A stretch of 8,319 nt of DNA from Methanobacteriota archaeon (GCA_016207545.1 JACQPO010000065.1:1-8319), one strand, 5' to 3'; shown: positions 1 through 6,560, numbered from the stretch's first letter. Numbers and translations: made by a program. The notes: a model not told the origin generated them from the letters alone.

Positions 1-1139
1 CCGTACGTGGCCTCCATGATGAGGGTCTCGAGCCGCGGGAACTTGTTCACCGCGGGGTTGAACAGCCACGTCTTCTCGAACTTGATGTCCCCAGTGATTG
101 CGACGTTGTACAGCCCGTCGCCGATATGGAAGTGGCACACGCTCGACCCGAGGATGTGGCCCGCATTCTGCAAGGTGAGGCGCACGTCCGGCGCGATGTC
201 CGTCGTCTCGCCGTACTTCAGCGGGATTGTGTTTTGCACGGCCTGGCGGACGTTTGAGGAGTCGAACGGCGCCTTCCGTGCCTCCCCGTAGGCGACCTTG
301 ATGAAGTCGAGCTGCAGGAGGGCGGACAAGTCCCGCGTGGGCGCCGTGCTGTACACGGGTCCTCGGTATCCGTACTTGAACAGGGCGGGGACGAGGCCGC
401 AGTGGTCCAAGTGCGCGTGGGTGATGACGACCGCGTCGAGGGCTTCGAGGTCCTTGACCTCCGGCGCGTTGAGGTACGGAGACCCGTTCTCTTCCGAGAT
501 GAGGACGCCGCAGTCGATGAGCACTTTCGACTCGCGCGTGGTCAGCAAGGTGGCGGATCGACCGACCTGGCGGTAGCCGCCGAGGCTCGTCACCCGGACC
601 CACGTCTCCCCGCTCGCAAGCTCGCGGGTCAGGCGACGTCCCACGGTTTTCAGGAATCCGGCCCGTTCGTCGTGGACGGACCGCAGGTACTGGCGAATCT
701 CCTCGACCGTCTTCGACGGGATTGGCGGCGTGCGGACGACCTTCGGCGCCCAGCCGATCCGCTTCTTGATCTCGTTCAGGACGGAGCCGTGGCGGCCGAT
801 CACGAGGCCGGGGGAAAGCGCCTCGATTGTGACCTCGCCCGTGTCCTCTTCGAAGTAGATGCTCGTGATCTGCGCCTCGGGCGGGATGATTCCCCGGATG
901 ACTTTCTCTGCGTCTTCCTGCGGCGCGAGAAGGGACGGATCCGGACGAATCGCAACGCGCTTGCGAAGGCCCTGGGCGAGTTGGCGGACGAGATCGTTGT
1001 TCTCCGCGAACACGTCCATGTTCTTCGTGTAGATCACGACGATCGGGCCTTCGAACTCGATGTTCGTGATCTCGACGGTCCCCGGAACGACCCGTCGGAC
1101 GACGTCCCGGGCCTCGCTGAGGATATCCTCTAGGCTCAT
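1..1139 (-). CDS. aCPSF1, KH-domain β-CASP metallo-β-lactamase ribonuclease (C-terminal part outside window)
   Basis: Archaeal CPSF73-like endo/exoribonuclease; the family matures RNA 3' ends and drives transcription termination at U-rich sites. The ATG at 1139-1137 opens MSLEDILSEARDVV. The first ~145 residues are the paired KH region, with a GRHG (GxxG) loop at residues 115-118. The metallo-β-lactamase domain starts near residue 178. Its zinc motif THAHLDH is at 240-246, a further metal-ligand His lies in NAGHILGSS (H328), and Asp351 sits in GDIKFE. The visible 379 residues are about 60% of the usual ~630-640. The β-CASP insert and last histidines lie beyond position 1, so completeness of the active site cannot be judged. 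It follows psmB by 40 bp with no clear Shine-Dalgarno sequence or TATA box between them, so it is probably co-transcribed with psmB. The family call is very secure. Confidence 0.96.
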   Translation of the reverse strand, partial: MSLEDILSEARDVVRRVVPGTVEITNIEFEGPIVVIYTKNMDVFAENNDLVRQLAQGLRKRVAIRPDPSLLAPQEDAEKVIRGIIPPEAQITSIYFEEDTGEVTIEALSPGLVIGRHGSVLNEIKKRIGWAPKVVRTPPIPSKTVEEIRQYLRSVHDERAGFLKTVGRRLTRELASGETWVRVTSLGGYRQVGRSATLLTTRESKVLIDCGVLISEENGSPYLNAPEVKDLEALDAVVITHAHLDHCGLVPALFKYGYRGPVYSTAPTRDLSALLQLDFIKVAYGEARKAPFDSSNVRQAVQNTIPLKYGETTDIAPDVRLTLQNAGHILGSSVCHFHIGDGLYNVAITGDIKFEKTWLFNPAVNKFPRLETLIMEATY

Positions 1140-1179
1140 TCCAATCCCGATATGATGTGGGCGAAAGTGAGGGATGGCG

Positions 1180-1815
1180 CTAGGCGAGCTTCATCGCGGC
1201 CTTCCGCTGCTGCACGTCCTTCTCGTCGAGCTCTCGGTACCCGTCCTTCGAGATGATTGCGACGTCGATCCCTTCGCCGGAGACCGCGTCCCGCTTCATC
1301 GCCGCATGGACGGCTCTGATGGCTAGGTCGACGCCCGACTTGACGTCCATGTCGTCCACCCAGTGGTCCTCAAGGACGCCGTACACGTACGGACTCCCCG
1401 AGCCCGTGCTCACGTACTTGTCCTCGAGGCTCCCGCCGGCCATGTCGAGGGAGAACACGTGGCTTCCGCGGTGGTCGACCCCGCCGAGGATCAGCTGCAC
1501 CCAGTAGGGGAAGAACCGCCGGGCGGAGAGGATGTTTGCGGTCAGCGTGGCGGCCGCCTCGACGGACATCGGCACGCTCCGCTTCAGGCGGTACAGCTCC
1601 GCCTCCGCCGTGATGTAACGCGCGAGGAGCTGGAGGTCCCCCACGAGCCCCGCGGTCGTCAGACCGAGGTTGTCGTCGATCTTGTAGACCTTCCTCGTTT
1701 TCTTGTGGGCAATCATGGTCCCCGCCGTGGCCCGGCGGTCCGCCGCGAGGACGACGCCGTCCTTGCAGGCGAGACCCAGAGTCGTGGTGCCAGTCTCCAG
1801 TTCTCGTGGTTCCAT
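1180..1815 (-). CDS. psmB: 20S proteasome β subunit (proteolytic)
   Basis: Catalytic β subunit of the archaeal 20S core particle, a cytoplasmic N-terminal nucleophile threonine protease made with a short propeptide. The propeptide MEPRELETG ends at Gly9, and autocleavage would expose Thr10 as the nucleophile (mature Thr1). Asp26 and Lys42 match mature Asp17 and Lys33. The supporting Ser, Asp and Ser are present in GSGS (138-141) and in RDAVSG (Asp176, Ser179). The length of 211 residues is typical. The start at 1815 is supported by an AGGTG Shine-Dalgarno sequence (plus-strand 1823-1827) 7 nt upstream and by a TATA-like box further upstream. No α subunit is in the window. aCPSF1 follows 40 bp downstream in the same direction. 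No key residue is missing, so an active subunit is expected. Confidence 0.98.
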   Translation of the reverse strand: MEPRELETGTTTLGLACKDGVVLAADRRATAGTMIAHKKTRKVYKIDDNLGLTTAGLVGDLQLLARYITAEAELYRLKRSVPMSVEAAATLTANILSARRFFPYWVQLILGGVDHRGSHVFSLDMAGGSLEDKYVSTGSGSPYVYGVLEDHWVDDMDVKSGVDLAIRAVHAAMKRDAVSGEGIDVAIISKDGYRELDEKDVQQRKAAMKLA

Positions 1816-1874
1816 GCTCAGACACCTTTGCGAAAATGACGGGAAAACCCGACGAAAGCGGATACCGGCCGGTC

Positions 1875-1887
1875 GTATTTAAGGGTT
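1875..1887 (-). promoter_or_regulatory. Probable psmB promoter (TATA box)
   Basis: On the minus strand this reads AACCCTTAAATAC, a good archaeal box A (TTAAATA). It lies in the 94-bp gap between the winged-helix gene and psmB. Transcription starting about 26 bp downstream, near 1854, would give a leader of roughly 38 nt carrying the AGGTG ribosome binding site of psmB. The 5' half (AACCCTT) recurs before queC. The start site itself is inferred. Confidence 0.65.
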
Positions 1888-1909
1888 GCCTCGTGCGTTT
1901 CCGCCGCGT

Positions 1910-2212
1910 CTACACCTTGTCGAGCCCGCCGACGGCCCGGCGCTGGGACTGGATTCGCTCCTCATACGCCTTGAGCCGTTGCTCGTACTCGTCCGCGGCG
2001 AGCTTGCTCCCCTTCTCCGTGATCGCGACGACGAACTTGCTGGGCCCCGTCCACTCGATCTGCACGTACCCGTCGGCTTCGAGATGGCGCGCCGCGTTCT
2101 CGAGGTCCTCGTACCGCAGCCCACGAATCTCCCGGAACAGGTCCTCCCGCGTGACGCCGACGAGGCCCCGCCGTGCGGTCAGGCTCAGGATCTTCCACTC
2201 GAGCTCTTCCAT
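1910..2212 (-). CDS. Small winged-helix DNA-binding protein, unknown target
   Basis: A 100-residue protein with a predicted winged helix-turn-helix. Residues 3-14 form helix 1, and TREDLFREI (21-29) and RYEDLENAARHLEADGYV (33-50) read as helix 2 and the recognition helix. Residues 50-64 form the β wing, and ITEKGSKLA (64-72) is the usual MarR/PadR-like exit from the wing. The charged tail AADEYEQRLKAYEERIQSQRR (72-92) looks like a dimerising coiled coil. The ATG at 2212 has a strong GGAGGG ribosome site (2222-2227) 9 nt upstream. It lies 42 bp after adk and 94 bp before psmB, with its 3' end next to the psmB promoter. No ligand-binding domain or cysteine sensor is visible. The fold is likely; the role is unknown, and regulation of neighbours would be speculation. 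Confidence 0.82.
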   Translation of the reverse strand: MEELEWKILSLTARRGLVGVTREDLFREIRGLRYEDLENAARHLEADGYVQIEWTGPSKFVVAITEKGSKLAADEYEQRLKAYEERIQSQRRAVGGLDKV

Positions 2213-2228
2213 GGGGAGCGACCCTCCA
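2213..2228 (-). promoter_or_regulatory. Shine-Dalgarno site of the winged-helix gene, with a small overlapping hairpin
   Basis: The minus strand carries GGAGGG (plus 2227-2222), 9 nt before the ATG at 2212, which fixes the start. GGAG can pair with CTCC at 2218-2215 to form a 4-bp stem with a 5-nt loop between site and start codon. The ribosome site is clear. The hairpin is weak and may be chance. Confidence 0.55.
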
Positions 2229-2254
2229 TCCAGACCCGAGCGGATAATCTTTGC

Positions 2255-2893
2255 CTACCGTTTTCGTTGGCTGAGAGCCTCAATGACGCGCTCGAAAATC
2301 TCGTCGATGATGCCACTCCCGTACACTTGGACGAGAAGACCCTTGGTCTTGTAGTACGAGACGAGTGGCTTCGTCTGCTCCTCGTACACCTCGATCCGGC
2401 GACGGACCGTCTCCTCACGGTCGTCCTCGCGCACGATGAGCTTGCTGTGGCACCGGTCGCAGAACCCAGGCTTCTTCGGCGGATTCGTCAGGAGGTGGTA
2501 CACGGCCTCGCAGTTCTCGCACACGCGACGGCCCGTCGACCGTTTGATCAGGTCCTCCGGGTCGAGGAACAGGAGGAGGGCCGCGTCGACCTTCGTCATG
2601 CCGTCGAGCGCGGTCGCCTGCTCCCGGTTGCGCGGGAAGCCGTCGAGGATGAACCCTTTCCGCGCGTCCTTCTGGCGGAGCCGTGTCCGGACCATCTCGA
2701 TCACGAGGTCGTCCGGGACGAGCTTGCCTTCCCGGATGTACTTCTCCGCCTTCTTCCCCAGGTCCGTCTTCTCCGCAACGTGGCGGCGGAGGATGTCCCC
2801 CGTCGAGATGTGCGGCCCCCCGAAGTGCTCCGCGAGCAGCACCGCTTGGGTCCCTTTCCCCGCACCTGGAGGACCGAGCAGGACGAGCTTCAT
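2255..2893 (-). CDS. adk: Adenylate kinase, long form with zinc LID
   Basis: Converts ATP + AMP to 2 ADP in the cytoplasm. The 212-residue protein has the P-loop GPPGAGKGT at 7-15, the AMP-site STGD at 30-33, DGFPR at 84-88, and the LID (about 120-158). The LID carries four cysteines, C125, C128, C145 and C148 (CENC and CDRC), the structural zinc knuckle of long-type adenylate kinases. Lid and core arginines are present at R122/R123 and R164/R165. This is the bacterial-type family, not the trimeric AdkA-type found in many methanogens and Sulfolobales. The ATG at 2893 is the natural start because MKLVLLGPPG leads straight into the P-loop. No Shine-Dalgarno sequence precedes it. A weak GTAAAG stretch about 25 bp upstream could allow a leaderless transcript, but read-through from mvaD (40 bp) is equally possible. 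Confidence 0.97.
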   Translation of the reverse strand: MKLVLLGPPGAGKGTQAVLLAEHFGGPHISTGDILRRHVAEKTDLGKKAEKYIREGKLVPDDLVIEMVRTRLRQKDARKGFILDGFPRNREQATALDGMTKVDAALLLFLDPEDLIKRSTGRRVCENCEAVYHLLTNPPKKPGFCDRCHSKLIVREDDREETVRRRIEVYEEQTKPLVSYYKTKGLLVQVYGSGIIDEIFERVIEALSQRKR

Positions 2894-2933
2894 GGGGGCG
2901 GGAACGGCGTGTCGGGTCTTTACGCTTTGGGAA

Positions 2934-3902
2934 CTAGAACAAATGGTCTTCGACGGACCTCGCGCCGCCCCCCACGCGACACCGGACGGTCTCCACGCCG
3001 AGCTTTCCGATCCGCGCCTCGACCTCGCCGGCGCGTTCGGGGAACGTGTTTACGTAGACGGTCGCGCCCGTGTCGATGGAGAAGAACGCGGGGATGCCCT
3101 CTTCCCGCATCCGTTTGACCGCGAGGATGACCTTCAAGGTCTCCGGCCGCCACAGGAGCAATTCGCTCGTGCCCGTCATCGTGATCCCGTGGAGGAGCAT
3201 CGTGTCCCGCTCCGCGAGGGCCATCACGCGGCCCAAGTCTCCCTCACGAATCGCGAGCTCCATCTCCGCGAGCATCTTTGGCATCTCCGCGAGCCGGGCC
3301 TGGAAGAACGGGGACGTGGGCGCCTCCCGGTGCGCAACGTCCGTCTCTTTGAACGCGGACACGAGCGCGATGACGATGCCCATCTGCAAGTCGTCCCCAC
3401 GCAGCTGGTATGCGTACGAGTCCTCGTCCGTCGTGCCGGTCCGCCAGCGCGCGTACCCGCCTGCGACCGCCCGGGCCGCGGAGCCCGCGCCGCGTCGCGC
3501 GATCCGGGATACGTCTCTGGCGGTGAGGGGGAGCCCTGCCGCGGCGCACGCCGCCCACGCCAGTGCGGCGAATCCGGAGGCGCTCGCGCCAAGCCCCACG
3601 TTCGACAGGAACGAGTTCACGGAGGCCATCCGAAACGTTTGGTGCAGCTTCGCCCGCGCGCGCACGACGTCGACGACCTCCAGGATGCGGTCGAACTCCC
3701 GGCCGGAGACAGCTCGCCCGTTAATCGTGGCGCTGTCCTGCGGGAACTCGTCGAACTCGATCGTCGTCCGCGTCTCGAGGGGCGCCGTGCACACGGAGAT
3801 GGAATCATGGTACGGCAGCCGGAGCCGCTCATCGACGAGCCCATGGTACTTCACGAGCCCCTGGATCGGATGTGCGACTGCCGTCGCCTTCGCGCTTACC
3901 AC
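2934..3902 (-). CDS. Mevalonate-pathway decarboxylase, Haloferax phosphomevalonate decarboxylase type
   Basis: GHMP-superfamily ATP-dependent decarboxylase of 322 residues, making the isoprenoid precursor for archaeal lipids. The N-terminus HPIQGLVKYHG (11-21, Lys18) followed by LPYHDSISVCTAP (29-41) matches, from memory, the haloarchaeal phosphomevalonate decarboxylase. The ATP-binding loop is NVGLGASASGFAAL (101-114), SAARAVAGGY is at 141-150, and the catalytic Asp is D277 in FFSIDTGATVYVN. Mevalonate 3-kinases lack this Asp, so a decarboxylase is favoured. Substrate could be 5-phosphomevalonate (giving isopentenyl phosphate), mevalonate 3,5-bisphosphate, or diphosphomevalonate. The start is GTG at 3902-3900, overlapping the HAD stop in GTGGTAA. 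It is the only usable start codon near the conserved N-terminus and abuts the GGGAG ribosome site. The reading frame stays open far upstream into HAD, but that part does not resemble the family. Confidence 0.9.
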   Translation of the reverse strand: MVSAKATAVAHPIQGLVKYHGLVDERLRLPYHDSISVCTAPLETRTTIEFDEFPQDSATINGRAVSGREFDRILEVVDVVRARAKLHQTFRMASVNSFLSNVGLGASASGFAALAWAACAAAGLPLTARDVSRIARRGAGSAARAVAGGYARWRTGTTDEDSYAYQLRGDDLQMGIVIALVSAFKETDVAHREAPTSPFFQARLAEMPKMLAEMELAIREGDLGRVMALAERDTMLLHGITMTGTSELLLWRPETLKVILAVKRMREEGIPAFFSIDTGATVYVNTFPERAGEVEARIGKLGVETVRCRVGGGARSVEDHLF

Positions 3903-4630
3903 CTCCCGAGGATGTCGGGGAGCTCCCGCCAGGAGTGGATGATCGCGTCCGCCTTGTCCGTCGTCGCGCCGGCCCAACGTCCCGTGTCGTACCACACCGC
4001 CTTCATCCCGGCCCCGCGTGCGCCCGCGACGTCCGCGTCCACGTCGTCCCCGACGTGCACGACTTCCTCCGGACGCAGCTGCAACGCCGCCAGCGTCCGC
4101 TCGAAGATTGGCGGCGCCGGTTTCCGCACGCGCTCCTCGTCCGAGAACGTTCGATGGTCGAAGAACGAGGAGAGGCCGAGGCGGTCCTGTACCTGGCGGA
4201 GGAAGTGGCCCCACGTGCGCCCCGTGTTCGAGATGATCGCGAGCCGCAGCCCCATGTCCTTCAACGAGCGGAGCGTCTCGACGGCACCGTCGTGGATTCG
4301 GGGCAACCGGGTCAGCAGTGGCGATCCGATCGGCTCCAGCAGTTCTTCCATGACGGCGCGGTCCGCGACGCCGTCGAACCCCGCGGACAAGAGGAAGTCG
4401 AGGATTTGTCGCTCCGAGGACCAGTCCTCCCATCGCTTCCACGCGCGGGCGAGGTGATCCGTCCACAGGTCGTAGGCGATGTCGAGGCGCGCGAGGGTAC
4501 ACTCGATCTCATGCGCGCGCAGCACCCGCTGGATGCCCTCGATCCGCATCCGCTTCGCGAACTCCTCCCAGTCGCCGCCGTGCGGCTCCGCGAGCGTGTG
4601 CCACCAGTCCACCGTGACTCCGCGGATCAT
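3896..4630 (-). CDS. HAD-superfamily hydrolase with atypical motif I
   Basis: A 244-residue HAD protein with a C1-type helical cap (about 14-110). Motif I is VTVDWWHTL: nucleophile Asp8 and Thr12 are present, but the usual second Asp at position 10 is Trp. Motif II is IISNTG with Ser134, motif III is RVRKPAP with Lys170, and motif IV is VVHVGDDVDAD with Asp195/Asp196. The layout resembles the haloacid-dehalogenase/phosphoglycolate-phosphatase-like group. Loss of the Asp+2 acid/base is known in dehalogenases and phosphonatases and may mean the protein is not an ordinary phosphatase. The start at 4630 is supported by GAGGTG (4635-4640), which overlaps the archease stop 8 bp upstream. The 3' end overlaps mvaD by 7 nt, so coupled translation is likely. 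The substrate is unknown. Confidence 0.88.
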   Translation of the reverse strand: MIRGVTVDWWHTLAEPHGGDWEEFAKRMRIEGIQRVLRAHEIECTLARLDIAYDLWTDHLARAWKRWEDWSSERQILDFLLSAGFDGVADRAVMEELLEPIGSPLLTRLPRIHDGAVETLRSLKDMGLRLAIISNTGRTWGHFLRQVQDRLGLSSFFDHRTFSDEERVRKPAPPIFERTLAALQLRPEEVVHVGDDVDADVAGARGAGMKAVWYDTGRWAGATTDKADAIIHSWRELPDILGRW

Positions 4631-4638
4631 CGCCCACC

Positions 4639-5046
4639 TCAGATGTCGAAGATCACCTGGGCCACGCCCTTGTCCGGGTCGACGACCATCTCGTGGTACG
4701 TCACCGCCTTCACGTTCAAGTGGAGGGGATGGCGCTCGCGGTCGAGCCGCTCGCCCCGGACGCGGGCGTCCACCGCCAGCCCGTGCACTTTCACGTCGAA
4801 CTCGGAAAGCAGCACCTTTCGCGTGTCGTGGAGGAACAGCAGTTCCGCGAGGAAGTCGAACAGGAGGGCCTTCACGTCCTTCGCCGTGAGCCGCACCTCG
4901 TACTCGCCGACGGGCTTCACGGTGGCGAGGTCCGCGATCAGGCTGAACATGCCGGCGGCGGCGTTCGCGAACAGCTCGTCGAGCGTCGTGCCAAACGCGC
5001 GGATGCCGACGTCGCCCGTATGGTTGAGCTCCTCGAATCGCTTCAA
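4639..5046 (-). CDS. Archease, RtcB tRNA-ligase activator
   Basis: A 135-residue protein that helps RtcB guanylylation and turnover in tRNA splicing and RNA repair. Family hallmarks are NHTGDVGIRAFG at 8-19 (metal-ligand Asp12), the central DVKALLFDFLAELLFL (57-72), VKAVTYHEM at 112-120 (His118), and the C-terminal VIFDI. The length is typical. The start is TTG at 5046-5044: an in-frame TAA lies four codons upstream, and no ATG or GTG fits the conserved N-terminus. No strong ribosome site is visible. queE ends 40 bp upstream, and the HAD gene starts 8 bp downstream with its ribosome site inside the archease stop region. RtcB is not in the window. The identification is secure. Confidence 0.95.
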   Translation of the reverse strand: MKRFEELNHTGDVGIRAFGTTLDELFANAAAGMFSLIADLATVKPVGEYEVRLTAKDVKALLFDFLAELLFLHDTRKVLLSEFDVKVHGLAVDARVRGERLDRERHPLHLNVKAVTYHEMVVDPDKGVAQVIFDI

Positions 5047-5086
5047 CGCTCGCGGTTAGATACCGTGGGTAGATGAACGTTGGGCC

Positions 5087-5818
5087 CTAGATTCCCCGAT
5101 CCACCCCGGGCCAGATGACCTTATGGACCTGGAGCTGGAGCCGCACGCCCAACCCATCCTCGAGGATCCACGCCGCCAACTTCGCCGGGTCGAGTCCCTT
5201 CTCGACCTTGTGTGCCGGAGTCGCGGGCGAAAACAGGATCGTGCCCGCCGGGACTTCGTGCCCCAGGACCACCTCGCGCGCGAATTCATAGTCCGCCCGA
5301 TCGAGCAGCACGAACTTCACCTCGTCCTCGGGCCGTAGGTGCCGGAGGTTCTCGAACGCGAGCTTCGCCTTCATCCCGGAGCCGGGACACTTCACGTCCA
5401 TGATGTACCGCACGAGGCCGCGTTCCCTCTTCTTCGCGACCGCACGGCTGAACGGTTCGAGCGGCACTTCGCCGTCCGTCTCAATCGAGTGCACGTAATC
5501 TTCGGGCAACCGTTCCATCGCGAGCCCGATCGACCGCCATTGGAGGAGCGGCTCGCCGCCCGTCCAGCAGACGTTCCGCACGCCGTGGCGACCCGCGCTC
5601 GGGCCGGCGAGGTCGAGCACCCGTTGCACGACATCCTCGACGGACACCTCCTGGTACTCGCCGCCTTCGACCGCGTGCATGGAATCGCACCAGACGCATC
5701 GCAGGTTGCAGGAATACAGGCGGACGAAGACGGTCGGCACGCCGACGAGGGAGCTCTCGCCTTGGATCGTCTTGTAGATCTCCGAGACGAGGAAGCGACC
5801 GCCCTGCGGCTCCGCCAT
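5087..5818 (-). CDS. queE: 7-carboxy-7-deazaguanine synthase (radical SAM)
   Basis: Radical SAM enzyme that rearranges 6-carboxytetrahydropterin to 7-carboxy-7-deazaguanine, the step before QueC on the way to preQ0 and archaeosine. From the ATG at 5818 the protein has 243 residues. The N-terminus holds VSEIYKTIQGESSLVGVPTV (11-30), the typical QueE substrate and SAM region. The cluster motif CNLRCVWC has C37, C41 and C44 (CX3CX2C) and is followed by Asp45. SAM-binding TGGEP is at 86-90, SIETDGE at 111-117, MDVKCPGSGM at 140-149, and the C-terminal LQVHKVIWPG at 229-238. A TTG three codons upstream (5827) is possible, but ATG is preferred although its GGGAGGG ribosome site abuts it directly. 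It follows queC by 25 bp, as expected for an operon. No QueD is in the window. Confidence 0.96.
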   Translation of the reverse strand: MAEPQGGRFLVSEIYKTIQGESSLVGVPTVFVRLYSCNLRCVWCDSMHAVEGGEYQEVSVEDVVQRVLDLAGPSAGRHGVRNVCWTGGEPLLQWRSIGLAMERLPEDYVHSIETDGEVPLEPFSRAVAKKRERGLVRYIMDVKCPGSGMKAKLAFENLRHLRPEDEVKFVLLDRADYEFAREVVLGHEVPAGTILFSPATPAHKVEKGLDPAKLAAWILEDGLGVRLQLQVHKVIWPGVDRGI

Positions 5819-5843
5819 CCCTCCCAAGAGCGCGGGCGCTGTC

Positions 5844-6539
5844 TTAGACGTTTCGCGATGCGTACGGGAGCGGGTCCTCGAGCCCCGCCTCGCGGAACCC
5901 CTTCAGGCGGAGCTGGCAGGAGTCGCACACGCCGCACGCCTTCCCCCGGCCGTGGTAGCACGACCAAGTGAGCTCGAACGGAACGCCGAGCCGCGCGCCC
6001 AAGCGCACGATGTCCGCCTTCGTCATGTGGATTACGGGCGTGTGGATGTGGATGGGGCGACCCTCGACGCCCCGTTTCGTTCCGAGACGGGCGACCTCGC
6101 GGAACGCGGTGTAGAACTCCGGCCGGCAATCAGGATAGCCGCTCACGTCGAGAGCGTTTGCCGCGATGTAGACCTCGTCGGCATCGACGGTCTCCGCGTA
6201 TCCGAGGGCGAGCCCGAGGAGAATCGTGTTCCGGGCCGGTACGTATGTCGACGGGATGCCGCGGCCGATCTCTTCCATCGATCGCTTCTCGGGAACCGTG
6301 ATTCGCTTGTCCGTCAGGGCGGAGCCGCCAATCTGCGTCAGATTGAACTTCAGGATCTTGTGCGCCTTGACGCCGAGACGCTTCGCGATCTTCTTGGCGG
6401 CTTCGATTTCCCGCTTGTGCCGCTGTCCGTAGTCGACCGTGAGCGCGTATGCCTCTCGCCCCTTCGACTTCGCGATTGCAAGGCACGTGCTCGAATCGAG
6501 CCCGCCGGAGAGTAGGACGACGGCGCGCGTCGGGGGCAC
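5844..6539 (-). CDS. queC: 7-cyano-7-deazaguanine (preQ0) synthase
   Basis: ATP-dependent enzyme converting 7-carboxy-7-deazaguanine plus ammonia to preQ0, the base inserted by archaeal TGT and turned into archaeosine at tRNA position 15. The 231 residues include the PP-loop SGGLDS at 11-16, VDYGQRHKREI at 35-45, STYVPARNTI at 97-106, and DVSGYPDCRPEF at 131-142. Zinc cysteines are C194, C202, C205 and C208 (SCYHGRGKACGVCDSC). The start is GTG at 6539-6537, because MPPTRAVVLLSGG gives the normal N-terminus. A TTTAA box about 25 bp upstream suggests a leaderless message. queE follows after 25 bp. preQ0 can also feed DNA modification, but no dpd genes are seen here, so tRNA archaeosine is the expected use. 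Confidence 0.97.
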   Translation of the reverse strand: MPPTRAVVLLSGGLDSSTCLAIAKSKGREAYALTVDYGQRHKREIEAAKKIAKRLGVKAHKILKFNLTQIGGSALTDKRITVPEKRSMEEIGRGIPSTYVPARNTILLGLALGYAETVDADEVYIAANALDVSGYPDCRPEFYTAFREVARLGTKRGVEGRPIHIHTPVIHMTKADIVRLGARLGVPFELTWSCYHGRGKACGVCDSCQLRLKGFREAGLEDPLPYASRNV

Positions 6540-6560
6540 GCCCCGCCAACCGCGTCGCGC

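Noticed and set aside
402..1133. Plus-strand frame opposite aCPSF1, and similar ones at 5339-5971, 5952-6515 and 6707-7423
   Set aside because: Each mirrors a well-supported minus-strand gene and shows only compositional bias.
1886..3118. 410-codon open frame on the plus strand
   Set aside because: Antisense to the winged-helix gene, adk and the end of mvaD; low-complexity Arg/Asp/Leu translation with no recognisable motif.
2436..4457. 673-codon open frame on the plus strand
   Set aside because: It lies opposite adk, mvaD and HAD, whose conserved motifs are on the minus strand. Its translation is Arg/Ser/Pro-rich with no domain. High GC makes long antisense frames common.
3903..4502. Extension of the mvaD frame upstream to 4502
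   Set aside because: The extra 200 codons are out of frame with HAD and read as Arg/Gly/Pro-rich noise. Family homology begins just after the GTG at 3902.
3872..5059. 395-codon open frame on the plus strand
   Set aside because: Shadow of HAD and archease, both of which have strong family motifs.
5819..5827. TTG at 5827 as the queE start
   Set aside because: It adds only three residues and has no ribosome site. ATG 5818 is the simpler choice, though its own purine-rich site is too close to be ideal.
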